Below, one piece after another: positions 27,694-35,098 of a stretch of DNA of 45,356 nt. Both the position numbers and the translations under genes were made by a program. The notes below the pieces were generated by a model, which saw nothing but the letters and a program-made list of their open reading frames with translations, ran no database searches and was not told where the DNA came from. The stretch lies in contig JBKQSL010000086.1 in assembly GCA_052143655.1 (NCBI GenBank), forward strand, positions 1 through 45,356. The letters run 5' to 3'. The stretch's first letter is position 1. Every line of letters starts with the position of its first letter. Source of the stretch: CAVSUR01 sp052143655. Its GTDB lineage: Bacteria; Actinomycetota; Actinomycetes; Streptosporangiales; Streptosporangiaceae.

Positions 27694-28581
27694 ATGACGG
27701 TCATCGTCGCGGCGCTCGGCTGGTCCTGGCGCGAGACCGAGGTCGACCCGCTGACCGGGGCGGTCACCGCCAACCACCGGGACCGCGGGCCGGGCGGCAG
27801 CGAGCTGGCGGCGCTGGAGCAGGCGCTGCGGCTGGCGGAGCTGTGGGACGCTGCGGTGGTCGCGGCCACGGTCGCCTCGGCGCAGGCCGACGCGATGCTG
27901 CGGGACGCGATCGCGGCCGGCGCGACCCACGCGCTGCGAGTGGAGCCCGCCACCTGGACGGCGGGCCCGCGCCCGGCCCTGCTGGTCGGCGGCGAGCAGG
28001 AATCGGCCGTCGCACTCGGCGCGGCCCTGCGCGAGCACTACGGGATACCGGACCTGGTGCTGTGCGGCGACCGCGCGGCCGACCGGGCCACCGGCTCGTT
28101 CCCGGCGTTCCTCGCCGCGGCGCTGAACGCCGAGCAGGCGCTCGGCTGCGTGCGGCTGGAGCCCGCGGCCGACGGCGCGCTGCGGGTGCACCGCCGCCTC
28201 GACGGCGGGCGCCGCGAGGTGCTGCTGGTACGGCCGCCTGCCGTGGTATCGATCGAGGCGGCCGGGGTCAGGCTGCGGCGGGCCGGGCTGCCCGCCACGC
28301 TGGCCAGCCAGGCCGCGGCGATCACGGTGGCGGGCACGCCGGTGGCCGCGGCAGAACGGCGGCTCCGGGTGCTCGGCACCCATCCGTACCGGCCCCGGCC
28401 CCGCGAGCTGCCCGGGCCGTCCGGCACCGCGCTGCGCCGGACGCTGGAGCTGACCGGGGCGCTGGTGCAGCGCACTCCGCCGACCGTGCTCGGCCCGCTG
28501 GAACCAGCGCAGGCAGCCGACGCGCTGCTGGCCTACCTGCGGCGGCACGGCTACCTCAGCCCGGACGCGGCTGTTGACTGA
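27694..28581 (+). CDS. fixA: Electron transfer flavoprotein beta subunit (FixA-like)
   Basis: A 295-aa ETF beta/FixA family protein. Typical features are LAALEQALRLAE near the N-terminus, then DLVLCGDRAADRATGSFPAF and LAAALNAEQALGCVRL, where ETF-beta contacts the nucleotide. In electron-bifurcating FixAB this subunit carries the NADH/bifurcating FAD, while canonical ETFs hold AMP here; I cannot decide which applies. Its stop overlaps the mftE TTG start by 8 bases. It completes the FixABCX set within the mft operon. Confidence 0.9.
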   Translation: MTVIVAALGWSWRETEVDPLTGAVTANHRDRGPGGSELAALEQALRLAELWDAAVVAATVASAQADAMLRDAIAAGATHALRVEPATWTAGPRPALLVGGEQESAVALGAALREHYGIPDLVLCGDRAADRATGSFPAFLAAALNAEQALGCVRLEPAADGALRVHRRLDGGRREVLLVRPPAVVSIEAAGVRLRRAGLPATLASQAAAITVAGTPVAAAERRLRVLGTHPYRPRPRELPGPSGTALRRTLELTGALVQRTPPTVLGPLEPAQAADALLAYLRRHGYLSPDAAVD

Positions 28582-29389
28582 CCGGCTGGCCGACCAGAGC
28601 TGGCCGGACCTGGAGGGCAGCCGCCCGCTGGTGCTGCTGCCGCTCGGGTCGGTCGAGCAGCACGGGCCGCACCTGCCGCTGGACACCGACTGCGCGGTCG
28701 CGCTGGAGGTGTCCCGGCGCGCCGCCGCGCTGGCGGCCGGCCAGGCCGCGGCCGCCGGGCCGGCCGCCAGGGTGCTGGCCGCCCCCGCCCAGCCATACGG
28801 GGCCAGCGGGGAGCACGAGGGATTTCCCGGCACCGTGTCGATCGGGCACGAGGCCCTGGAACTGCTGCTGACGGAACTCGGCCGGTCGCTGCTGCGGTGG
28901 GCCGGGCGCCTGGTGGTGGTGAACGGGCACGGCGGTAACCTGCCGAGCATGCCCGCCGCCATCATCCGGCTGCGCCGCGAGGGCCGTGCAGCGGCCTGGT
29001 GGCCGTGCCGGCCGCCCGGGACCGCGCCTGGTGACCTGCACGCCGGGCACGCCGAGACGTCGATGATGCTGGCGCTGCGCAGCCCGGCGGTACGGGCCGA
29101 GCGGGCCGTGGCCGGGCCGGCCGGCCCGCCCGGCGAGCTGCTGGCCCGGGTGCGGGCGCAGTCGGTGCGCGGCGTGAGCGAGCCCGGCGTGCTCGGCGAC
29201 CCGGCCGGGGCGAGCGCCGGCCACGGCGAGCGGCTGCTCGCGGCGATGGCCGCCCGGCTGACCGCCGACATCGGGCGCTGGCAAGTCGGCGCCGGCGGTC
29301 GCCTGGGCAGTGGTGATCCCGGATCGTGGAGTGCTAGCCGCGGAAATCCGCAGGAAAGTCTCCACGATCATGGAAAAGGAACGGCGTGA
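28574..29389 (+). CDS. mftE: Mycofactocin precursor peptide peptidase MftE
   Basis: A 271-aa creatininase-family metallopeptidase that cuts modified MftA to release the Val-Tyr-derived product. Metal-binding motifs are GSVEQHGPHLPLDTD (~25-39; Glu, His, Asp), HEGFPGTVSIG, VNGHGGNLPSM and LHAGHAETSMMLAL. The start is TTG at 28574, overlapping the fixA stop. No ATG or GTG allows a full N-terminus, so a weak start may limit production. The last ~25 residues (after IGRWQVGAGG) look non-conserved and are encoded by a region rich in inverted repeats (29322-29369). Its stop overlaps the SDR start by 4 bases. Confidence 0.94.
   Translation: MTDRLADQSWPDLEGSRPLVLLPLGSVEQHGPHLPLDTDCAVALEVSRRAAALAAGQAAAAGPAARVLAAPAQPYGASGEHEGFPGTVSIGHEALELLLTELGRSLLRWAGRLVVVNGHGGNLPSMPAAIIRLRREGRAAAWWPCRPPGTAPGDLHAGHAETSMMLALRSPAVRAERAVAGPAGPPGELLARVRAQSVRGVSEPGVLGDPAGASAGHGERLLAAMAARLTADIGRWQVGAGGRLGSGDPGSWSASRGNPQESLHDHGKGTA
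29322..29369. repeat. Inverted repeat at the mftE 3' end, upstream of the SDR start
   Basis: GATCGTGGAG (29322-29331) is the exact inverse of 29360-29369. Inside it, GCGGA (29340-29344) pairs with TCCGC (29347-29351). The element ends 16 bases before the SDR start and could form an RNA hairpin or operator affecting SDR and mftF expression. Confidence 0.55.
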
Positions 29390-30180
29390 CCAGGCCGGAG
29401 AGACCCCCGGTCGCGATCGTCACCGGGGCGGCGCGCGGCATCGGCGCGGCCGTGGTCCGGCGGCTGGCGGCGGGCGGCTGGGCGGTGCTGGCCGTCGACC
29501 GCTGCGCCGACGATCCGGGCGTGCCGTACCCGCTGGCCAGCCGGGCCGAACTGGACGCGCTCGGGGCGCGGTTCCCGTCCGTCCAGCCGGTGCAGGCGGA
29601 CGTGCGCGACTGCGGTGCGCTGCGCGCCGCGGTCCGGCAGGCCGTCAGCCAGCACGGCCGGCTGGATGCCGCCGTGGCCGCGGCCGGGGTGGTGCTCGGC
29701 GGCAGCCCGGTCTGGGAGCTGCCGGATTCCGACTGGCAGACGCTCCTCGACGTGGACGTCACCGGGGTGCTGAACCTGGTCCGCGTCGCCGTGCCCGCCT
29801 TGCTGGCCAGCCCGCCGCCGCGGCGCGGCCGGTTCGTGGCGATCGCGTCCGCGGCGGCGCACCGGGGGCTGTGGCAGCTCGGCGGCTACTGCGCGGCCAA
29901 GCACGCCGTGCTCGGCCTGGTCCGCGCGCTCGCCACCGACCTGCAGGGCACCGGGGTCGGCGCGGTCACGGTGTCGCCGGGATCCACCCAGACGCCCATC
30001 CTGCGCGCCACCGCTGACCTGTACGGCCTGGACGACCCGGCCGAGCTGGGCGAGCACCAGCTCGTGCACCGGGTGCTCGACCCGGACGAGATCGCCGCGG
30101 TGGTGGCGTTCGCCTGCTCCGCCGAGGCCAGCGCGGTAACCGGGTCCGTGCTGCACGCCGACGGCGGCTTCACCGGATGA
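29386..30180 (+). CDS. Short-chain dehydrogenase, candidate mycofactocin-coupled SDR
   Basis: A 264-aa classical SDR. The cofactor motif is VTGAARGIG (~13-21), and the catalytic residues are Ser in AIASAAAHRG, Tyr and Lys in YCAAKHA. The C-terminal ITGxxxxxDGG-type ending reads VTGSVLHADGGF. SDRs inside mft operons typically hold non-exchangeable NAD(H) that mycofactocin re-oxidises; here that role is assigned from context. GTG at 29386 overlaps mftE, with AAGGA upstream, and its stop overlaps mftF (ATGA). The substrate is unknown. Confidence 0.9.
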   Translation: MTRPERPPVAIVTGAARGIGAAVVRRLAAGGWAVLAVDRCADDPGVPYPLASRAELDALGARFPSVQPVQADVRDCGALRAAVRQAVSQHGRLDAAVAAAGVVLGGSPVWELPDSDWQTLLDVDVTGVLNLVRVAVPALLASPPPRRGRFVAIASAAAHRGLWQLGGYCAAKHAVLGLVRALATDLQGTGVGAVTVSPGSTQTPILRATADLYGLDDPAELGEHQLVHRVLDPDEIAAVVAFACSAEASAVTGSVLHADGGFTG

Positions 30181-31757
30181 GCCGGCCAGGGACCCGCGAG
30201 CGCGCCCGGCCTGGCGAGCCGGCCCGGCCCGGCGGGCCCCCGGCGGCAGGCCGGCTGACGCCGCCGCCGCAGGACCGGCTGCCCGACGGGCTCGTGATCG
30301 AGCTGGCCGGCGGGGTGCACCGGTCGCGGGACGGGCGGCTGCTGCTCGGCGGGTCGCCGCCGCGGCTGCTGCGGCTGTCAGCCGCGGCCGCCCGGCTGCT
30401 GGCGCCGGGCCGGTTCACGGTGACCGGCCCGGCGACCGCGGCGCTGGCCCGCCGGCTGGTCGACGTCGGGGCCGCGCACCCGCGCCCGGCGGCAGCCGAG
30501 GTCCGCGACGTCACGATCGTGATCCCGGTCCGGGACCGGGCCGGGATGCTGGACCGGCTGCTCACCGCGCTGCGCGCGGACGGCCAGACCGCGGCGCTGC
30601 CGGTGCTGGTCGTCGACGACGGCTCGGCGGACCGGGCCGCCGTCGCGGATGCGGCCCGGCGGCATGGCGCCGTCGTGCTGGCGCACCCCGCCAACCGCGG
30701 CCCGGCGGCGGCGCGCAACACCGGGCTGAACCGGGCGCAGACCGCGTTCGTCGCGTTCTGCGACTCCGATGTCCAGCCCGAGCCGGGCTGGCTGGGCCCG
30801 CTGCTGGCGCAGTTCACCGACCCGGCGCTGGCGCTCGCGGCGCCGCGGGTGATCGCCGCACCGGACGGCGGGTCGGGCTGGCTGGACCGGTACGAGCAGG
30901 TCCGCTCCCCGCTGGACATGGGCGCCCGGGAGGGCCCGGTCGTGCCGATGTCGGCGCTGGCCTATCTGCCCAGCGCCGCCCTGGTCGTGCGCCGCGCCGC
31001 AGTCAGCCCGGGCTTCGACCCGCAGCTGCGGGTCGGCGAGGACGTCGACCTGTGCCTGCGGCTGCACGAGGCGGGCTGGCGGCTGCGCTACCTGCCCGCG
31101 GCCCGGGTCGGTCACAGCCACCGGACCAGCCTGCGCAGCTGGCTCGCGCAGCGGGCCAGCTACGGGTCCAGCGCAGCCGCCCTGGCGGTACGCCATCCCG
31201 GCAAGGTACCGCCGCTGAACGCCGCCACGTGGTCGGTGGCGGCCTGTGCGCTGGTGCTGCGCGGCCGGCCCCGGCCGGCTGCCGCGGCGGCGGCACTGAC
31301 CGCCGCCGCCGCGGTCCGGCTAACCCGCAAGATGCCCGACGCCGATACCCCGGTGCGGGCAGCCGCGCTGCTCACGCTGGCCGGCCTGCGCGGCACCGCG
31401 GAACAGCTCGCGCAGTGCGCCACCCGGCACTACTGGCCGGCGGCCGCGCTGGCAGCCGCGGCGGACCGGCGGGCCCGCGGGCTACTGCTCGCGGTCGCGG
31501 TCGCCGACGGGCTGGCCGACTGGCGGCGCAGCAGCGCGAACCTGAACCCGGTCGTGTTCGTCGCGATCCGGCGGCTGGATGACCTCGCCTACGGAACGGG
31601 CCTGTGGCGGGGCGCCCTTGCCGCCCGCACCGTGGCGCCGCTGGTACCGCGGATCAGCCTGCGGGCAGGCGGCGCAGGACGCCGGGGATCTGTTCCGGTT
31701 AGAAGACCGACTCGGCGAACCAGCGCCAGGTGGCCGGGATCCCTTCCTCCCGGCTGA
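30177..31757 (+). CDS. mftF: Mycofactocin glycosyltransferase MftF
   Basis: A 526-aa GT2-family enzyme that builds the beta-1,4-glucose chain on the mycofactocin core using UDP-glucose. The first ~100 residues resemble the small N-terminal domain usual in MftF. The GT-A domain starts at VTIVIPVRDRAGMLDRLL (~112-129), with VVDDGS (~145-150) and the metal-binding DSD (~196-198). The later EDVDLCLRLHEAGWRLRYLP is typical of GT2 enzymes. The C-terminal third is Ala-rich and helical, perhaps membrane-associated. ATG at 30177 overlaps the SDR stop by 4 bases. The last 59 bases overlap the convergent epimerase gene, so the final ~20 residues are probably unconserved. Confidence 0.92.
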   Translation: MSRPGTRERARPGEPARPGGPPAAGRLTPPPQDRLPDGLVIELAGGVHRSRDGRLLLGGSPPRLLRLSAAAARLLAPGRFTVTGPATAALARRLVDVGAAHPRPAAAEVRDVTIVIPVRDRAGMLDRLLTALRADGQTAALPVLVVDDGSADRAAVADAARRHGAVVLAHPANRGPAAARNTGLNRAQTAFVAFCDSDVQPEPGWLGPLLAQFTDPALALAAPRVIAAPDGGSGWLDRYEQVRSPLDMGAREGPVVPMSALAYLPSAALVVRRAAVSPGFDPQLRVGEDVDLCLRLHEAGWRLRYLPAARVGHSHRTSLRSWLAQRASYGSSAAALAVRHPGKVPPLNAATWSVAACALVLRGRPRPAAAAAALTAAAAVRLTRKMPDADTPVRAAALLTLAGLRGTAEQLAQCATRHYWPAAALAAAADRRARGLLLAVAVADGLADWRRSSANLNPVVFVAIRRLDDLAYGTGLWRGALAARTVAPLVPRISLRAGGAGRRGSVPVRRPTRRTSARWPGSLPPG

Positions 31758-32634
31758 TGCTGGGCTTGTAGCCGAGGACCTGGCTGGCCAGGTCGTAGGC
31801 GGCGAAGTTGCGCTCCACCTCGCCCGGGCGCCGCGGCCGGTGCTCGACCGGGTGCCCGGGCTTGCCCGCGGCCGCCCGGCACAGGCCGGCCAGCTCGGTC
31901 ACCGTGGTCTCCACGCCGGAGGCGATGTGCAGCACGGTGCCGCCGGGCACGTCGCCTTCCAGGCCCAGCTGCAGGGCAGTAGAGATGTCGTCCACGTGCG
32001 TGTAGTCGCGGGAGGACGTGCCGTCCCCGTAGATCACGATCGGCTCGCCGTCGTGCAGCGCCCGGAAGAACAGCGTCATCGCGCCCTTCTTGCGCTCGCT
32101 CCACGGCCCGTACACGTTCGCGAACCGCAGCGCCACCGTGCGCAGGCCGAAGGCCCGGGCGAACGCGTGCGCGTACCCCTCGCCCGCCAGCTTGCTCGCG
32201 CCGTACGGGGAGATCGGCTTGGGCAGCGAGTTCTCGCTGACCGGCGGAGTGGCGTCACCGATCAGCGCACCGCCGGTGGAGGCCAGCACCACCCGCTCCA
32301 GCCCGGCCCGCCGGGCGGCGTCCAGCACCCGGAACGTGCCGACCACGTTGACGTCGAAGTTCGTCGCCGGGTCCGCGACCGACATGACCACCGACCCGGC
32401 CGCCGCCAGGTGCACGATCGAGTCGATGCCGGCCAGCGCCGCGTCGAGCGCGGCGGCGTCGCGGATGTCGCCTTCCACCTGCTCGGCGTGCACGCCCGCG
32501 AGGTGCGCGGCGTCGCCGGTGGTGTAGTTGTCGAGCACGCGGACCCGGTGCCCGTCGGCGACCAGGCGCCGGACCAGGGTGGCGCCGACGAAGCCGGCCC
32601 CGCCGGTAACCAGGACGTGCTGGGTTGCAGCCAT
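31699..32634 (-). CDS. NAD-dependent sugar-nucleotide epimerase/dehydratase
   Basis: A 311-aa extended SDR of the UDP-glucose 4-epimerase type. The Rossmann motif is VTGGAGFVGATLVRRL at ~8-23. The catalytic Tyr/Lys is in SPYGASKLAGEG, with the preceding Ser/Thr segment VVLASTGGALIG. The NVYGPWSERK and DGTSSRDYTHVDD segments fit nucleotide-sugar binding. ATG at 32634 gives a normal N-terminus. It is convergent with and overlaps mftF by 59 bp. A link to supply of UDP-sugars for MftF is possible but inferred; cell-wall or polysaccharide use is equally likely. Confidence 0.9.
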   Translation of the reverse strand: MAATQHVLVTGGAGFVGATLVRRLVADGHRVRVLDNYTTGDAAHLAGVHAEQVEGDIRDAAALDAALAGIDSIVHLAAAGSVVMSVADPATNFDVNVVGTFRVLDAARRAGLERVVLASTGGALIGDATPPVSENSLPKPISPYGASKLAGEGYAHAFARAFGLRTVALRFANVYGPWSERKKGAMTLFFRALHDGEPIVIYGDGTSSRDYTHVDDISTALQLGLEGDVPGGTVLHIASGVETTVTELAGLCRAAAGKPGHPVEHRPRRPGEVERNFAAYDLASQVLGYKPSISREEGIPATWRWFAESVF

Positions 32635-32706
32635 GGCATGTAAAGCTAGCAGCGCGGGGCCGGTGCCGGAATCGCAGGTCACGCCGGGGCCGCGCGGGGG
32701 CGCATT

Positions 32707-32727
32707 GCCGCGGCCACGGGCCGCGGC
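32707..32727. promoter_or_regulatory. 9-bp inverted repeat in the divergent region before 32766
   Basis: GCCGCGGCC at 32707-32715 pairs with 32719-32727 across a 3-base loop, 39 bases upstream of the next plus-strand start. It could be an operator or 5' leader hairpin. GC-rich inverted repeats occur by chance in this genome, so support is weak. Confidence 0.3.
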
Positions 32728-32765
32728 GCAGACTGTGAGGACGTGCCCGCGACGTGAGGAGCATG

Positions 32766-33164
32766 ATGGCCGACGAACGGCAGCCACTTGGCGAGGAGAA
32801 CTCCGGCCTGGTGCAGGAGTTCATGGCCCAGTTCCGCCGGATCGCGCAGCAGATGGAGGAGATCACCGGCCTCAGCGGCGCGGCCCGGGCCGGCCTGCCG
32901 TCCTTCCCCGGCCTGCCCGGCTGGCCGGCCCCAGGCGCACTGTCGGCGGCCCAGCTGAAGTCCATCGCCGCCGGCATCACCGCGCAGCGGCGCAGCATCG
33001 ACGCGCTGAAGACCCAGCTGACCGCGTTCGACGAGCAGCTCGCGGTGCTGGAGCAGATCCTCGAGCCGCTGGCCGCCTGGGCCCGCACCTGGGCCGAGCT
33101 GGAATCCCGGCTGACCGGAGGCGCCATTCCCCCGCCGCCGCACGACCACGCCGACGGCCGGTAG
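32766..33164 (+). CDS. Hypothetical helical protein
   Basis: A 132-aa protein with two predicted helical segments. One (~residues 14-35) is amphipathic with FMAQFRRIAQQMEEITGL. The other (~66-112) has heptad-like spacing (IAAGITAQRRSIDALKTQLT and onward), suggesting a coiled coil. A Pro/Gly-rich loop separates them and the end is a Pro/His tail. The start at 32766 has GAGGA five bases upstream; ATG at 32763 is adjacent. I do not recognise a family, though the helix-loop-helix form resembles phasin-like or scaffold proteins. It is only 8 bases before the LigD-type gene, so the two are probably co-transcribed. Confidence 0.75.
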   Translation: MADERQPLGEENSGLVQEFMAQFRRIAQQMEEITGLSGAARAGLPSFPGLPGWPAPGALSAAQLKSIAAGITAQRRSIDALKTQLTAFDEQLAVLEQILEPLAAWARTWAELESRLTGGAIPPPPHDHADGR

Positions 33165-33172
33165 CGGGGCCG

Positions 33173-34129
33173 ATGGCGGGCGGCGAGCAGCGCGACGGGG
33201 TCACGCTCACCCATCTGGATCAGCCGCTGTTCGACGGGGCGGACGCGACCAAGCGCGACCTGGTCGACTACCTGGACGCGGTGTCGGCCAGCATCGTCGC
33301 CGAGCTGGCTGGCCGGCCGCTGTCGGTGTTGCGGGTGCGCCCCGGCCAGGCGCCTTTCATGCAGAAAAATGTCCCGGGATACGCACCGCCGTGGCTGGCG
33401 ACAGTCACGGTGTGGGCGGAAAGCTCGCGGCGGCAGGTGTCGTACGCGCTGTGTAACGACCGCCGGACCCTGCTGTGGTTCGCCAACCAGCGGGCCGTGG
33501 AGTACCACCCGACGCTGTTCCGGGTCAGTGCCTTTGACCAGCCGACGCACCTGGTCCTCGACCTGGATCCCCCGTCGGCGGACGGGTTCGGCCAGGCGGT
33601 CGCGGCCGCGCTGCTGGTTCGCCAGGCGCTGGCGGACGCCGGGCTGGCCGGGGCGGTCAAGACCAGCGGGGCCAAGGGCGTGCACGTGTTCGTGCCCGTG
33701 ACGGGCGTCACGGCGGAGGAAGCCGCCGCCGCCACCCGGGCACTGGCCGTCCGCGCGGAGCGGCTCGACCCGTCGCTCGCCACCACCGCGTTCATCCGCG
33801 AGGACCGGGCGGGCAAGGTCTTCGTCGACTCCACCCGGGCCGGCGGGGCGAGCGTGGCAGCGGCCTACAGCCCGCGGGCCCGGCCGGGCCTGCCCGTGTC
33901 GTTCCCGGTGGCCTGGGCGGACCTGGAGCAGGTCAGCCCGGCTGACTTCACGATCGCGACAGCACCCGCGCTGATTAGCGGGGACGGCCCGTGGAACGGC
34001 CTGTTGCCCGAGCCGCAGTCGCTGGACCCTGGCCTGGTCGAGGAGGGCCGGGCCATCCCGGTCGCCCGGGTGCAGGCGATGCACGAGGGCAAGCGCCGCG
34101 CCCGCGCCCGCCGCGAGGCCGCCCGCTGA
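33173..34129 (+). CDS. LigD polymerase-domain (archaeo-eukaryotic primase-like) protein
   Basis: A 318-aa stand-alone homologue of the polymerase/primase domain of LigD, used in bacterial non-homologous end joining to fill or extend broken ends. Conserved segments are FMQKNVPGYAPPWL, the metal-binding LVLDLDPP (two Asp), VKTSGAKGVHVFVP, and the later KVFVDSTRAGG and RPGLPVSFPVAW. There is no ligase or nuclease domain and no Ku gene in the window. Actinobacteria often split LigD activities into separate genes, so partners may be elsewhere. ATG at 33173 follows GGGGC, and the upstream helical protein is probably in the same operon. Confidence 0.92.
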   Translation: MAGGEQRDGVTLTHLDQPLFDGADATKRDLVDYLDAVSASIVAELAGRPLSVLRVRPGQAPFMQKNVPGYAPPWLATVTVWAESSRRQVSYALCNDRRTLLWFANQRAVEYHPTLFRVSAFDQPTHLVLDLDPPSADGFGQAVAAALLVRQALADAGLAGAVKTSGAKGVHVFVPVTGVTAEEAAAATRALAVRAERLDPSLATTAFIREDRAGKVFVDSTRAGGASVAAAYSPRARPGLPVSFPVAWADLEQVSPADFTIATAPALISGDGPWNGLLPEPQSLDPGLVEEGRAIPVARVQAMHEGKRRARARREAAR

Positions 34130-34148
34130 CTCCAGCGCCGGCGGCGGC

Positions 34149-34787
34149 TCAGCCGCCGGGCTTGCGCGCCCAGTAGTCGTCAGCCGCCTTGGACTCGGCC
34201 AGCTCCTGCGGCGTGCCAAAGCCTGGCGCGAGCGAAGCGCCGGTGCCCGGCAGGACCTGGTGGTGCTCGATGTTCAGCAGCCGCAGCCAGCTCTGCTGGC
34301 CCATTGTCAGGGCGATGAAGCAGCCCATCTCGACCAGTTCCGGCTCGGAGAAGTGCGCACGCAGCCGGTCCCAGAACGCGTCGTCGGTCGCCAGCCGCCA
34401 GGTGATGGCCTCGGCGTACGACAGCGCGGCCTTCTCCCGTTCGCTGAGCCGGCCTGATTTCTCGAAGTTGAGCAGGTCGTCGTACTGCGCCTCGGCCAGG
34501 CCTTGCGCCCGTGCCTGCTCGGACCGCTGGTTGCCGCAGTACTCGCACTTGACGGTGCGCGAGACGTAGACCCGGCATAGCTCCTTGATGGAGTGCTCGC
34601 ATACGCCGTTACGGAAGATAGCGTCCCAGGATCGGGCGAAGGCCCAGAACGCCGCGGGCACGTGCGCCCGCACCGCCGAGCTTTCCGGCCGGGGGGTGCC
34701 CTCGCGGCGGCAGCGTTCCATCTCGGCCTGCATGTCTGGATCCATGTCTGAAACCGGTACGTAGCTGATCCGCTGCCTGGCGGCCAT
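34149..34787 (-). CDS. AhpD-like/carboxymuconolactone decarboxylase-fold protein
   Basis: A 212-aa all-helical protein of the AhpD-like/CMD superfamily. The redox/active-site motif CEYCGNQRSEQAR (CxxC followed by residues equivalent to the catalytic His position, here Gln) lies near ~87-99. The context ELCRVYVSRTVKCEYC is typical. The family includes peroxidase partners and decarboxylases; the exact role is unknown. The usual CxxCxxxH is CxxCGNQ here, so the motif is not fully canonical. ATG at 34787 follows GGGAG. It converges on the LigD-type gene and is divergent from the 57-aa gene. Confidence 0.85.
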   Translation of the reverse strand: MAARQRISYVPVSDMDPDMQAEMERCRREGTPRPESSAVRAHVPAAFWAFARSWDAIFRNGVCEHSIKELCRVYVSRTVKCEYCGNQRSEQARAQGLAEAQYDDLLNFEKSGRLSEREKAALSYAEAITWRLATDDAFWDRLRAHFSEPELVEMGCFIALTMGQQSWLRLLNIEHHQVLPGTGASLAPGFGTPQELAESKAADDYWARKPGG

Positions 34788-34860
34788 CGCAACTCCCTGG
34801 GTGCCGATCCCCGGCCTGCGCGGCCCGCGCAGCTGATCGTCTCTGGCATCATAGGCAGCG

Positions 34861-35034
34861 ATGAGCAAATCCAGTTCTTACCGCTTCCCTGTGACCGTCT
34901 CCCGGCTGCCCGTCGTGCGCTGCCAGGTCTGCCAGCGCACCGTCGCCTGCCGCGACGGGGATGCCAGCGCCGTGCTGACCGAGCACTACCGGCGCCAGCA
35001 CCCCGAGGTCCTGCAGGCCGCGAAGAGGCGATGA
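34861..35034 (+). CDS. 57-aa Cys/His (zinc-finger-like) small protein
   Basis: A short ORF with typical high-GC codons: ATG at 34861, TGA at 35032. It contains CQVC (~21-24), a third Cys at ~30 and a C-terminal HYRRQH (~42-47), a spacing reminiscent of a C2H2-like zinc finger. The start of the protein is basic/hydrophobic. No clear Shine-Dalgarno is seen (GGCAGCG upstream), so expression is not assured. It is divergent from the AhpD-like gene and lies 64 bp before the metallopeptidase-like gene. Function unknown. Confidence 0.6.
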   Translation: MSKSSSYRFPVTVSRLPVVRCQVCQRTVACRDGDASAVLTEHYRRQHPEVLQAAKRR

Positions 35035-35098
35035 CCGCCAGCATCGGCAAGATCGTCACGCACGGCCACTCGTAACCGGCGGCGCGGGCCAGACGCGG

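Noticed and set aside
27103..29271. 722-codon minus-strand frame over fixX, fixA and mftE
   Set aside because: Antisense to three recognisable genes; composition is Arg/Gly/Pro/Gln-rich shadow sequence.
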